A stretch of 64,000 nt of DNA from Methylotenera_A sp044228245 (GTDB lineage Bacteria; Pseudomonadota; Gammaproteobacteria; Burkholderiales; Methylophilaceae): the NCBI GenBank assembly GCA_044228245.1, contig JBGAVG010000003.1, positions 124,001 through 188,000 of the forward strand, in the 5' to 3' direction. The translations under genes and the position numbers were made by a program. Numbering within the stretch: the first letter of the stretch is position 1; each line of letters starts with the position of its first letter. Below the pieces are notes generated by a model. The model saw only the letters and a list, made by a program, of their open reading frames with translations, made no database searches and was not told where the DNA came from. Shown here one piece after another: positions 1 to 9,087 of the stretch.

Positions 1-51
1 CAAAATATTGACGCTGGTTTCTTGCCAAAAATAGCGGTTAAGCGTTTTCAT
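1..51 (-). CDS. lptG: LptG, LPS export permease subunit (partial, N-terminus only)
   Basis: Only the first 17 codons are in the window; the gene runs off the left edge. The visible start reads MKTLNRYFWQ, typical of the N-terminus of LptG, an inner-membrane permease that with LptF and the ATPase LptB extracts lipopolysaccharide from the inner membrane. Its ATG overlaps the lptF stop in an ATGA arrangement, so translation is probably coupled. The call rests mainly on this coupling and on the conserved lptF-lptG order. Confidence 0.8.
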   Translation of the reverse strand, partial: MKTLNRYFWQETSVNIL

Positions 52-1217
52 CGTATTCTGGATTTTCTTTGATAACCTGACCAAGCCTTGGAAAGAATGG
101 CCGGAAATTTTGGCATCAATGGCAGCAGATGGTTGCGTCGATAATACATATAAAATGCCAGCATCAGAAAAAACAGATGCACCGGCCACAGGCCGACCAT
201 GGCGCTTATTCTGCCCTGCGTGACCCACGCTTGAAAGATACTGAGCACGTTGTTGTAAATGATATAAATGACCAGTGCAAAGATGAGGTTGAGCGAGCGC
301 CCCGCACGCGGATCAACAAAGCTAATGGGAACTGCCAGCAGCACCAGCACCAGTGCGGAGATTGGAATGGCCAACCGCCATTGCAGCTCGGCCTTGTTAC
401 CGGGACTTTTTTCCAGCAATAGCTGTTTGGTAGTTATGGCTTGCTTGGAATACGGTTCTGGAGCAGCTTCCTTGGTTTGGACGCGTATCGCATAGCGCTC
501 GAACTCTGTGGTTGAAACTTCCGCGGAATTTGGTTTGCCCTCATAACGGCGGCCTTTTTCCAATACCAGAAAATTGTCGCCATTTAGTTCTTTTTTACGG
601 TAGCCAGTACTTGCTACAATCACCCCGGTTTTTTGATGCTGTGTGGACTGTACAAAGATATTTTTTACTACGTCGCCAAGTTCATCAAAGCTTTCTACAA
701 AGTAAACACGGTCGCCGCTATTGGATTCCTTAAACACTCCCGGACTGATGGATGAGAGTTCGTCACGGCTTTTTAGCTGAGTTCTGAAATCCTGGCCTTT
801 TTGTGTGGCCCAAGGCATCACCCACAGGCTTAAAAGCGTGATGACAACAATGATGGGCGTGGCAAAGGTTAAAATGGGGCGTATCCATTGGGTAATGCTT
901 AAGCCCGAGCTAAACCAGGCCACCATTTCAGAATCGCGATGCCAGCGCGTAAGCGTAAGTAAAACGCCCAGAAAGATACTTAAAGATAAAATCATCGGCA
1001 GGAATTTCACCATGTTAAAGCCGAGTATGATATTAATCGCATCGTTGGGCAGAATGCCTTTTGCGGCAAGCTGCACCAAATGGCCGGCGCGCTGGGCGAT
1101 GACAATGCCGATCAATATAAAGAACATTGCACTGGCGGTGCCGATAAGCTCATGCGATAAAGATTTTTTGAATATTTTCAATTTAAATATGTTCAATATT
1201 GCGCTTTGAATTCGCAT
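48..1217 (-). CDS. lptF: LptF, LPS export ABC transporter permease
   Basis: LptF is one of the two inner-membrane permeases of the LptB2FG transporter that moves lipopolysaccharide onto the periplasmic Lpt bridge. The 389-residue product fits the YjgP/YjgQ family: membrane segments near the N-terminus, a soluble periplasmic beta-rich middle (about residues 130-270) and three C-terminal membrane helices. The segment with WFSSG and WIRP (about 102-114) is typical of LptF rather than LptG. A TTG one codon upstream (1220) is possible, and the family often starts nearer KIFKKSL, so the first 10-15 residues are uncertain. The gene is divergent from pepA across about 66 bp, as in many proteobacteria. 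Confidence 0.93.
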   Translation of the reverse strand: MRIQSAILNIFKLKIFKKSLSHELIGTASAMFFILIGIVIAQRAGHLVQLAAKGILPNDAINIILGFNMVKFLPMILSLSIFLGVLLTLTRWHRDSEMVAWFSSGLSITQWIRPILTFATPIIVVITLLSLWVMPWATQKGQDFRTQLKSRDELSSISPGVFKESNSGDRVYFVESFDELGDVVKNIFVQSTQHQKTGVIVASTGYRKKELNGDNFLVLEKGRRYEGKPNSAEVSTTEFERYAIRVQTKEAAPEPYSKQAITTKQLLLEKSPGNKAELQWRLAIPISALVLVLLAVPISFVDPRAGRSLNLIFALVIYIIYNNVLSIFQAWVTQGRISAMVGLWPVHLFFLMLAFYMYYRRNHLLPLMPKFPAILSKAWSGYQRKSRIR

Positions 1218-1283
1218 CAAAACGCTAGATAATTAAGTAGGGTAGAATTAGCCTGAATTTGGTAAAAATTAAAAGAGAATAAA

Positions 1284-2771
1284 ATGGAATTTAGCATAAA
1301 AAACGGAAATCCTGAAAAACAACGCTCAGATTGCCTGATTGTAGGCGTATTTGAGGGCCGCAAGTTAACGGATGCAGCAAAAAAAATAGATATTGTTTCC
1401 AACAAAGCCATCAGTGCAGTGCTGAAAAATGGCGATATGGAAGGCAAATTAAACGCCATGCTAGTGCTGCACCAGGTTGCGGGGATAGCCGCAGCACGTG
1501 TTCTGCTGGTGGGTTTGGGTAAACAGGCAGAATTCGGCGAGCGTCATTATCGCCAGGCCGTGCGCGCAGCGATTAAGGCACTGCCGAAGGGCGTTGCCAG
1601 CGCGAGCATTTTCTTGACTGAATTGCCTATAAAGAAATCAGATATTCATAGTAAAGTCGCTCAATTGGTGGAAGTCGCGATGGATGCGACTTACCAGGTG
1701 AACGCCATAAAAGCCAAAAAAGCTGAACCGAAGGCGCTGAATAAAATCGCGATTTATGTCACCAAACCTGAAAACACACAAGCTGAGGCCGGCATAAAAC
1801 TTGGCCTGGCAATTAGTTCCGGCGTGTGTTTGGCCAAAGATCTGGGTAATTTGCCGCCCAATATCTGTACGCCGACCTATTTAGGCGAGCAGGCTGAAAA
1901 ACTTGCCAAACAGTATGGATTCAAAGTGGAGGTGTTAGACAAGGCCGAAATCGAAAAGCTGGGTATGGGGTCGTTCCTGGGGGTCGCGCAGGGCAGCAAG
2001 CAACCGCCGCGCCTGATTGTGCTGCAGCATCTGAAAGGCAATAAAAAGCAAAAGCCGGTTGTGCTTGTGGGCAAGGGCATCACTTTTGACACAGGCGGCA
2101 TTTCAATTAAGCCTGGCGCCGACATGGATGAAATGAAGTATGACATGTGCGGTGCGGCCAGCGTACTCGGTACATTTAAAGCCATCGGCGAGATGGATTT
2201 GCCGATAAATGCGGTTGGCATTATCCCCACATGTGAAAACATGCCGGACGCAGGCGCCATTAAGCCGGGCGATATCCTCACCAGCATGTCCGGGCAGACG
2301 ATTGAAGTGCTGAATACCGATGCTGAAGGCCGCCTGATTCTGTGTGATGCGCTCACCTATGCCGAGCGTTTTGAGCCAAGCGCAGTGGTCGATATTGCGA
2401 CACTGACCGGTGCCTGTGTCATTGCCTTGGGACACCACCCAAGTGGTTTGTTCAGCAATAAAGACGCTTTGGCAAAAGAGCTGTTAGAAGCCGGAGAAAT
2501 CTCGCACGACCGTGCCTGGCATATGCCGTTGTGGGAGGATTATCAACAGCAGCTGGATAGCAATTTTGCCGATATGGCCAATATCGGCGGGCGCGCTGGC
2601 GGCAGTATTACCGCGGCTTGCTTCTTATCGCGCTATACTAAAAAGTACGATTGGGCACACTTGGACATCGCAGGAACCGCATGGAAATCAGGTAAAGAAA
2701 AGGGCGGTACAGGCCGCCCGGTTCCACTGTTAACGACATTTTTAGTGCGGCGTTCTGCAAAAGCCAAATAA
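1284..2771 (+). CDS. pepA: PepA, leucyl aminopeptidase (M17)
   Basis: Cytosolic dizinc/manganese aminopeptidase that removes N-terminal residues from peptides; E. coli PepA also binds DNA as XerA. At 495 residues it has the family's usual length. The C-terminal catalytic domain shows VGKGITFDTGG (262-272, metal-binding Lys and Asp), SIKPG with the catalytic Lys near 276, and the signature NTDAEGRL (344-351) with catalytic Arg350. The ATG at 1284 follows a purine-rich AAGAGAA. It is divergent from lptF and followed after 35 bp by holC, a common proteobacterial order in which valS often comes next; valS is not there. Confidence 0.97.
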   Translation: MEFSIKNGNPEKQRSDCLIVGVFEGRKLTDAAKKIDIVSNKAISAVLKNGDMEGKLNAMLVLHQVAGIAAARVLLVGLGKQAEFGERHYRQAVRAAIKALPKGVASASIFLTELPIKKSDIHSKVAQLVEVAMDATYQVNAIKAKKAEPKALNKIAIYVTKPENTQAEAGIKLGLAISSGVCLAKDLGNLPPNICTPTYLGEQAEKLAKQYGFKVEVLDKAEIEKLGMGSFLGVAQGSKQPPRLIVLQHLKGNKKQKPVVLVGKGITFDTGGISIKPGADMDEMKYDMCGAASVLGTFKAIGEMDLPINAVGIIPTCENMPDAGAIKPGDILTSMSGQTIEVLNTDAEGRLILCDALTYAERFEPSAVVDIATLTGACVIALGHHPSGLFSNKDALAKELLEAGEISHDRAWHMPLWEDYQQQLDSNFADMANIGGRAGGSITAACFLSRYTKKYDWAHLDIAGTAWKSGKEKGGTGRPVPLLTTFLVRRSAKAK

Positions 2772-2806
2772 CGCGTACAAATAATAAGTGATAGTTAAAT
2801 TAAATC

Positions 2807-3247
2807 ATGACACGCATTGATTTTTATTTTAATGTTGCTGATAAGCCTCAGACAATATCAGATCTGGTTCAGTCCTCGTTGTCAAAACGTCGGCTGGTGA
2901 CCATTCTGGCGGATGATGAAGGCATGGCGGGTAAAGTGAGTGCCGGTTTGTGGCAAAAGAAACCTGAAAGTTTTCTGCCGAATGTGCTGGTAAATCACAC
3001 ATTGGCAAAACAAACGCCAGTCATTATTCACTGGCAGGAGAACGCCTTGCTGCAGGATGATATGTTGATCAATTTAACGCCCAGCACACCGGGGTTTTTC
3101 AGCAGATTTACGCATCTGGTAGAGCTGGTGGGCGATGATGAGCACGATAAAATCGCGGCCCGGCAACGGTATAAGTTTTATCGTGACAGAGGCTATGAAA
3201 TTAAAACCATTGACCATGCTCAAGCTAACTCACTTTCAGTTGAATAG
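2807..3247 (+). CDS. holC: HolC, DNA polymerase III chi subunit
   Basis: Chi links the clamp-loader complex, through psi, to single-stranded DNA-binding protein at the replication fork. The 146-residue protein has the family N-terminus (TRIDFYFNVADK), the central LWQKKPESFLPN segment (about 46-57) and the C-terminal RQRYKFYRDRGYEI helix. The position directly after pepA supports the call, since pepA-holC is a conserved pair. Confidence 0.92.
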   Translation: MTRIDFYFNVADKPQTISDLVQSSLSKRRLVTILADDEGMAGKVSAGLWQKKPESFLPNVLVNHTLAKQTPVIIHWQENALLQDDMLINLTPSTPGFFSRFTHLVELVGDDEHDKIAARQRYKFYRDRGYEIKTIDHAQANSLSVE

Positions 3248-3284
3248 TGAATGCTGTGAATAGAGGGCGTTATGAATAGAGAAT

Positions 3285-4751
3285 ATGGTGGCAGATAAAA
3301 AAATTCCATTACTAACAGAGGTTTACCAGCCAAAGCCGAGCGTTGAGGTTGAGCCTAAGGCAAAACGGCAAGACGATCCAACACTGGGCATCACGCCGGA
3401 GCTGGTGTCTCGGGTAACCGGGCATGTCAGACCGCGGTTAGAGGCCGAAATCACGCAATCGGTGCTGGAAAGCGTGCGCGAGGTGATTAAAAAGGATTTG
3501 CTTGAGGAGCTGCAAGCCGAAATAAAAACCGCGCAGCTTTCGCTTGAAAAAAATACCAGTGATTTTGTAGATAAAACCAAGGCAGATCTTAAAACGGAGT
3601 TGCCACGCATGTACCAGGCCAGCGCCGATTTTGTGTACACAAACCTCGAGGAAAGAATTGCGGTATTGCAGAATGACATGATTTCAAAGTTTGATCTCAT
3701 GCTTGCAGATGTTACACAGACTGCAACGCAGGCGGCCAATGCCCAAATTGGCTCGCATGTAGAGGCGCTGCAGACTGATGCCAGCGCGCGTATCATGCAT
3801 GATTTAGACCAGAAACTGCAGACGTTTCAAGCGCAGTTTCTGAGCCAACATCAGGCGCAATTAGGTGAAGCACTGACTGGTGTTTTTCAATCGATGCATC
3901 AAAATGCCAAAGCAGAGTTGCAGCAACAGCTGGCTTCCATGCAGGCCGATGCGCTGACACAAATGCGCGCCACGTTTAGTGAAGCCATGCCCGCTATTTA
4001 CACCGCTGCGGTGGCGGAGCAGCAGGAGGCGATCACAGAACAGATCAGTCAGCGCCTCAACCGGGAACTGCAGGCGTTTCAGGAGCAATCGTTAAGCCAA
4101 CATCAGGTGCAATTAGGCGAAGCACTGGCCGGTGTTTTTCAATCGATGCATCAAAATGCCAAAACAGAGTTGCAGCAACAGCTGGCGTCCATGCAGGCGG
4201 AGGCGCTGACGCAAATGCGTGCCACGTTCAGTGAGGCTATGCCGGCTATCTACACTGCCGCGGTGGCTGAGCAGCAGGAGGCGATTACAGAACAGATCAG
4301 CCAGCGTCTCAACCGGGAAATGCTGGCATTTCAGGAGCAGTCGTTTAGCCATCATCAGGCCCAATTGCGGGAGGGGATGATGAATATATTTCAGAGCGTT
4401 AATAATCAGGCCAAAACTGACCTGCATCAGCAGATGGAATTGATACAGGCGGACGCGCTGAGACAGATGCGCGACACTATCAATGAGGCATTGCCCACTA
4501 TTTATACTGCCGCAGCAGAAGAAATGCGTGATAAATTTGCTGATGAGATGACTACGCAAAGCACGCAGGTGCGGGAAAGTTTCTTATTGAAGGTAAACGC
4601 CGATTTACCTGCAGTGCAGGAGGTGATGCGTGACAACATCCAGCAAGTGCTTGCCACGGCATTGCCCACGCTGGAAAACGATTTGCGCAAGCAGCTGACA
4701 GTCGAGCTGCAGGATTTGTTGCTTAAAGTTAAGTTTGTATTGCCAAAATAA
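3285..4751 (+). CDS. Repeat-containing coiled-coil protein of unknown function
   Basis: I do not recognise a family. The 488-residue product has no signal peptide or membrane helix. A charged, proline-containing N-terminus (1-45) is followed by almost continuous predicted helix rich in Gln, Ala, Glu and Met. Residues 181-432 consist of three 84-residue repeats (starting at FQAQF, FQEQSL and FQEQSF). Eighty-four residues is exactly 12 heptads, which fits a long coiled coil. Repeats 1 and 2 are nearly identical in protein and DNA; repeat 3 is diverged. The start is probably the ATG at 3285, although a GTG three bases downstream (3288) is in frame. It lies 37 bp after holC, so it may share that transcript, and it ends 1 bp from the convergent gcvH stop. 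A cytoskeletal or scaffold role would be a guess. Confidence 0.75.
   Translation: MVADKKIPLLTEVYQPKPSVEVEPKAKRQDDPTLGITPELVSRVTGHVRPRLEAEITQSVLESVREVIKKDLLEELQAEIKTAQLSLEKNTSDFVDKTKADLKTELPRMYQASADFVYTNLEERIAVLQNDMISKFDLMLADVTQTATQAANAQIGSHVEALQTDASARIMHDLDQKLQTFQAQFLSQHQAQLGEALTGVFQSMHQNAKAELQQQLASMQADALTQMRATFSEAMPAIYTAAVAEQQEAITEQISQRLNRELQAFQEQSLSQHQVQLGEALAGVFQSMHQNAKTELQQQLASMQAEALTQMRATFSEAMPAIYTAAVAEQQEAITEQISQRLNREMLAFQEQSFSHHQAQLREGMMNIFQSVNNQAKTDLHQQMELIQADALRQMRDTINEALPTIYTAAAEEMRDKFADEMTTQSTQVRESFLLKVNADLPAVQEVMRDNIQQVLATALPTLENDLRKQLTVELQDLLLKVKFVLPK
3825..4580 (+). repeat. Three tandem 252-bp coding repeats
   Basis: Three in-frame units of 252 bp start near 3825, 4077 and 4329. 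Units 1 and 2 share long identical stretches (for example the segment encoding GVFQSMHQNAK), indicating a recent duplication; unit 3 is older. Each unit encodes 84 residues, or 12 heptads. Confidence 0.9.
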
Positions 4752-4752
4752 C

Positions 4753-5136
4753 CTAATCGGTTTCGATCAGCGCCTGATAAGCCTCGGCGCTTAAAAGATG
4801 CTTGATGTTCCCGGCATTGTCCGGCTTAAACTTGAATATCCATGTGGTATAGGGCGCATCGTTGATAGTTTCCGGCGCATTCAGTAAATCGTGGTTGATT
4901 TCGGTAACAATGCCATCCATCGGCGCGTGCAGATCAGAACCTGTTTTAACCGACTCTACCACACCGCAGGGCGTGCCTTTTGCAAGCACATCATTAACCT
5001 TGGGTGGCTCGACAAAGACAATGTCACCGAGCAGATCCTGAGCGTAGTCCGTGATGCCGGCAAGCCAGTTTCCGTCAGGAGTCTGGTTCACCCATAGGTG
5101 CTCTGCTGTATAATGCAACTTGTTAGGAAATTTCAT
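4753..5136 (-). CDS. gcvH: GcvH, glycine cleavage system H protein
   Basis: Small lipoyl-carrier protein that shuttles the aminomethyl group of glycine between the P, T and L proteins; in many bacteria it also supplies lipoyl groups for transfer to other enzymes. The 127-residue length is standard, and the lipoylation motif ESVKTGSDL places the modified Lys at residue 64. No gcvT or gcvP is adjacent, so the gene stands alone here. It is transcribed from the AT-rich 5137-5321 region, divergent from pbpG. Confidence 0.96.
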   Translation of the reverse strand: MKFPNKLHYTAEHLWVNQTPDGNWLAGITDYAQDLLGDIVFVEPPKVNDVLAKGTPCGVVESVKTGSDLHAPMDGIVTEINHDLLNAPETINDAPYTTWIFKFKPDNAGNIKHLLSAEAYQALIETD

Positions 5137-5321
5137 GGGCGGATCCAGTTAGTTTTATGCTATTTTCGCACAAAGTTAATGTTTCTGAGCAATAAGACTT
5201 GTACCAAAAAAGTCACAATCCGAATTATGTTAATATTTTTTTTATAAATGCGTGCTAACCTGATGACAAATATATATTTTTTATATATTATAAATTCAAA
5301 CGTTATAGAAATGTGGTGGTA

Positions 5322-6374
5322 ATGATGAAGTCAGTATTCAAGAAAATGATGATGCTTTATGTGTCGCTGGCTTTGGTTGCTGCGCCTGTTGAGTTATTGG
5401 CGGGGACTAAAAAGTCACAAAAACGCATTCATTCAAGCCAAAAGAGCTCTCTGAGCAAGCAGCGAATCTCCAACCGTCAAAATCTAAAAAGAGTCAGCGT
5501 TAAATTGCGGGCATCACGTACCATACAGCCACGCAACGCGTTTATGGCGGAGGACAGTTTCGAAAGCAGTGGTGTTTTGCAGTTGGCCTCGAATAAGGCG
5601 CTGATCGTAAACCAGAACACAGGTGAGGTGATTTACGCAAAAAATACCAATCTTTCCGCACCTATTGCTTCAATCACTAAATTGATGACAGCGATGGTGA
5701 TGCTGGACGCGAAACAGCCTTTGGACGAGGTTATTGCGATTTCCAGCGAAGATATCGATTATCTGAAAGGCACAGGTTCCAGACTGGCCGTGGGTTCCAG
5801 GCTGAGTCGCGGTGAGTTCCTGCAATTGGCGCTAATGGCTTCAGAGAACCGCGCGGCATCCGCATTGGCGCACAATTACCCTGGCGGGAAATATGAGTTT
5901 GTGAAGGCAATGAATGCCAAGGCGCTTCAGCTGGGCTTGTTTAATACGCGCTTTGTAGATCCGACAGGGCTTGATAGCGGAAATGTATCAACTGCCGAAG
6001 ATTTGGCCAAAATGGTGCAGGCTGCTTATCAATATCCTGAAATCAGATCGGCGAGCACTATGCCATCGCATGAGGTGTATGTTGAGGGCCGCAACTACCC
6101 GGTAAATTTTAATAACACGAATGGCTTGGTGCGCGCTGGTGAGTGGGAAATTGGTCTATCCAAGACAGGATTTATTAATGAGGCAGGGCGCTGTCTGGTG
6201 ATGCAGGCACAGATTGCAGGTGAGCCGATGATTGTAGTGTTATTGGATTCCTATGGCAAAATGACTCGCATCGGGGATGCCAAACGCATTCGTAAATGGA
6301 TAGAGCATAATGGCGATCCAAGACCGACGACCACTGGTCAGATTCAGCCCGTCATGTCCGGCAGTATTTCCTAG
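5322..6374 (+). CDS. pbpG: PbpG-like D-alanyl-D-alanine endopeptidase (peptidase S11)
   Basis: Low-molecular-weight penicillin-binding protein of the PBP7 type, which cleaves D-Ala-meso-DAP cross-links in the periplasm. All serine DD-peptidase motifs are present: SITK with nucleophile Ser near residue 117, SEN near 174 and KTG near 281. An N-terminal hydrophobic signal segment ending around LLA (residue 27) is followed by a basic Ser/Lys-rich linker of about 45 residues before the catalytic domain. Two adjacent ATGs (5322, 5325) follow a GGTGG element; a GTG at 5313 is in frame but lacks a ribosome site. A bidirectional terminator follows. Confidence 0.9.
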   Translation: MMKSVFKKMMMLYVSLALVAAPVELLAGTKKSQKRIHSSQKSSLSKQRISNRQNLKRVSVKLRASRTIQPRNAFMAEDSFESSGVLQLASNKALIVNQNTGEVIYAKNTNLSAPIASITKLMTAMVMLDAKQPLDEVIAISSEDIDYLKGTGSRLAVGSRLSRGEFLQLALMASENRAASALAHNYPGGKYEFVKAMNAKALQLGLFNTRFVDPTGLDSGNVSTAEDLAKMVQAAYQYPEIRSASTMPSHEVYVEGRNYPVNFNNTNGLVRAGEWEIGLSKTGFINEAGRCLVMQAQIAGEPMIVVLLDSYGKMTRIGDAKRIRKWIEHNGDPRPTTTGQIQPVMSGSIS

Positions 6375-6389
6375 ATTAAAATTTAATTG

Positions 6390-6424
6390 ATAAAAAAGCG
6401 GCGCCTTTTGGGCCGCTTTTTTAT
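6390..6424. terminator. Bidirectional rho-independent terminator between pbpG and topA
   Basis: The stem AAAAAAGCGGC/GCCGCTTTTTT encloses a short loop and has A and T tracts on both sides, so it can serve the convergent genes in both directions. The right flank overlaps the topA stop codon (6421-6423). Confidence 0.9.
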
Positions 6425-8982
6425 TTCTTGGCAGAGGTTTTTTTTGCAGCAGGTTGTTTAGCGACGGACTTTTTAGCAGCCGTTTTCTTCGCGGCCGGTT
6501 TTTTGGCACTGGCTTTCTTGGCGGGTGTTTCTTTCGCAGCCTTTTCGGCCAGTAATCCAAGTGCCTCCTCAAGTGTCAGTTCTTCAGGTGCAATGCTTTT
6601 TGGCAAGGTCGCACGTATCTTGCCGTGCTGTACATAAGGCCCATAACGGCCGGCATATACTTCAATCCTGCCTTCTGATGATGGATGTGCGCCCAAATCC
6701 GCAATCGGTGCCGGGCCGGTGTTAGCTTGAGCCAGTAAGTTCACGGCACCAGCCAAATCGATGCTAAACACACTTTCTGATTTCGGGATCGATTTAAACT
6801 TGCCATCGTGATTGACATAAGGTCCAAAGCGGCCGATATTAGCGATGACTTTTTTACCGGTTTCTGGATGCAAGCCCAAATCGCGTGGTAGCGATAGCAG
6901 CATGTGGGCAATGTCAATATTGACATTGGCAAGTGGAATTTCCTTGGGGATGCTTACGCGCTTTGGCTTCTTCTTATCGCCTTCAACCGCCACGCCCACC
7001 TGCAAATACGGGCCATACGGGCCATTCATTAAATAGATCTCTTTGCTGGATTCTGTATCGGTGCCGATTGCAACGGGGTCAGCCCCAACGGTTGCTGCGC
7101 CATCCAGGCTGCGCTTGTAGTCGCATTTCGGCGTATCGTTATAGCCGGTACAGCCGATAAAACTGCCGTAGCGGCTTAATTGTTTCTGCAACGGTTTGCC
7201 GCATTTAGGGCAAGCTTCATCAAGCAATTCATTGCCAGGGCGCTCTACATCGGCTTTGCTATGTATTTGCTGGTTAAAATCCTGCCAAAACTCATCCATG
7301 AGCGGAATCCACTCACGCTCGCCCTCCGCTACGCTATCCAGCGCATTCTCCAGATTGGCGGTGAAGTCATAATCTACATATTTGGTGAAATGTTCGGTCA
7401 GGAATTTATTGACCACGCGGCCCACATCCGTCGGCGTAAAGCGCTTTTTATCTAACAGTACATATTCGCGGTCCTGCAGCGTGCTGATGATGCTGGCGTA
7501 GGTGGAAGGGCGGCCAATGCCGTATTCTTCCAGTGCTTTTACCAAACTTGCCTCGCCGTACCTGGGGGGTGGTTCGGTAAAATGCTGATCGCCGTAGATC
7601 TTTTCTACATTCAAAACCTCGCCTGTCTCCAAATGCGGCAGTTTGGCCTCCGCTTCTTCTTCCTCGTCTGCTTTAACATCATCGCGGCCTTCCATATAAA
7701 CGGCGATAAACCCGGGGAATACAAGCGTCTGACCGCTGGCACGGAATAAGTTGGCCTCAGAACCTACTGCCAAATCCACACTCACCGCATCAAACTTTGC
7801 TGGTGACATTTGACAAGCCACGCTGCGCTTCCAAATCATTTCGTAAAGTTTAAACTGTTCGTCATTCAAGTATTTACGCATGCTGGCAGGCGTGCGGAAA
7901 ATATCGGTCGGGCGTATCGCCTCATGCGCTTCCTGCGCATTTTTGGCTTTGGTTTTGTACATGATGGGCGATTTAGGTAAATATTCCGCCTCAAAATTTT
8001 TCTTCACGTAGTCACGGATGCTCATCACCGCTTCGGCTGCCATGCTGAATGAATCGGTACGCATATAAGTGATTAGGCCAACCGTTCCGGAGCCAATATC
8101 CACGCCCTCATATAACTGCTGGGCCACGCGCATGGCACGGCTGGTAGTAAAGCCCAGCTTACGCACCGACTCCTGTTGTAATGTCGAAGTGGTAAACGGC
8201 GCAGCAGGGCTGCGGCTGCGCTGTTTCTTCTCGACGCGCGAAACAGTGGTTTTGCCTGCGCTGACGAGCAGCAATTTGCCGACAATATCCGCTTGCTGGT
8301 CATGATTGATGACGCTGAACTGCTCGATTTTTTCGCCATCCAGTTGAATGAGTTTGGCGCTGAAACGATGCGCGTGTTTAAGTGCATCAAGATGAATCGT
8401 CCAGTATTCCTGGTTTTTAAACGCCTCGATTTCCAGCTCACGCTCTACAATCAAGCGTAACGCCGGGCTTTGTACGCGGCCTGCAGAAAGGCCACGCCGG
8501 ATCTTTTTCCAAAGCAAGGGTGATAAATTAAAGCCGACCAGATAATCCAGCGCGCGGCGCGCTTGCTGCGCATTCACTAGATTCATCGCGATGTCGCGCG
8601 GATGCTCTATGGCGTGTTTAACGGCTGTCTGTGTAATCTCGTTAAACTCTACACGCTTCAGGGTCTTGTTTTTGAGTAATTTTTTATCTTTCAGGATTTC
8701 CGCAATATGCCATGAAATCGCTTCGCCTTCACGGTCCGGGTCGGTGGCGAGGTAAATATTGTCTGCAGACTTCACGGCCTTGGCAATCGCATCCACGTGT
8801 TTGCTGTTGCGATCAATAATGTCGTACTTCATGGCGAAATTGTTGGCAGGGTCGACCGCGCCGTTTTTAGGAATCAAATCGCGCACATGGCCGTATGACG
8901 CTAACACTTCAAACTCGCTACCGAGATATTTTTTAAGTGTTTTGGCTTTTGAAGGCGATTCAACAATAAGCAGTTTGGACAT
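6421..8982 (-). CDS. topA: TopA, DNA topoisomerase I (type IA)
   Basis: Relaxes negative supercoils through a transient 5'-phosphotyrosyl break. The 853-residue protein starts with the TOPRIM domain (LLIVESPSKAKT; acidic motif DPDREGE at 81-87) and has its active-site Tyr in GLITYMRTDS at about residue 306. A four-Cys zinc ribbon (CPKCGK ... CTGYNDTPKC) and two topo C-terminal repeat modules (YGPYL, YGPYV) follow. The last 40 residues are a Lys/Ala-rich, histone-H1-like tail with repeated AAKK units, likely a non-specific DNA-binding extension. Confidence 0.97.
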   Translation of the reverse strand: MSKLLIVESPSKAKTLKKYLGSEFEVLASYGHVRDLIPKNGAVDPANNFAMKYDIIDRNSKHVDAIAKAVKSADNIYLATDPDREGEAISWHIAEILKDKKLLKNKTLKRVEFNEITQTAVKHAIEHPRDIAMNLVNAQQARRALDYLVGFNLSPLLWKKIRRGLSAGRVQSPALRLIVERELEIEAFKNQEYWTIHLDALKHAHRFSAKLIQLDGEKIEQFSVINHDQQADIVGKLLLVSAGKTTVSRVEKKQRSRSPAAPFTTSTLQQESVRKLGFTTSRAMRVAQQLYEGVDIGSGTVGLITYMRTDSFSMAAEAVMSIRDYVKKNFEAEYLPKSPIMYKTKAKNAQEAHEAIRPTDIFRTPASMRKYLNDEQFKLYEMIWKRSVACQMSPAKFDAVSVDLAVGSEANLFRASGQTLVFPGFIAVYMEGRDDVKADEEEEAEAKLPHLETGEVLNVEKIYGDQHFTEPPPRYGEASLVKALEEYGIGRPSTYASIISTLQDREYVLLDKKRFTPTDVGRVVNKFLTEHFTKYVDYDFTANLENALDSVAEGEREWIPLMDEFWQDFNQQIHSKADVERPGNELLDEACPKCGKPLQKQLSRYGSFIGCTGYNDTPKCDYKRSLDGAATVGADPVAIGTDTESSKEIYLMNGPYGPYLQVGVAVEGDKKKPKRVSIPKEIPLANVNIDIAHMLLSLPRDLGLHPETGKKVIANIGRFGPYVNHDGKFKSIPKSESVFSIDLAGAVNLLAQANTGPAPIADLGAHPSSEGRIEVYAGRYGPYVQHGKIRATLPKSIAPEELTLEEALGLLAEKAAKETPAKKASAKKPAAKKTAAKKSVAKQPAAKKTSAKK

Positions 8983-9087
8983 TTAAACCTTGAATGTAAG
9001 GGCTAGAATTAACGAGTTGCCTAGATAATAGCAAGCTAACGCGCAAATGCACAATAAGCGATTAGACAAATATTGAGTGGGTGATAA

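Noticed and set aside
5268..5292. AT inverted repeat before pbpG as an operator
   Set aside because: AATATATA/TATATATT occurs in a very AT-rich stretch where such symmetry is expected by chance.
6428..6725. Plus-strand frames opposite the topA tail
   Set aside because: Complement of the repetitive Lys/Ala codons gives Phe/Leu/Ala-rich pseudo-membrane sequences; no independent gene signals.
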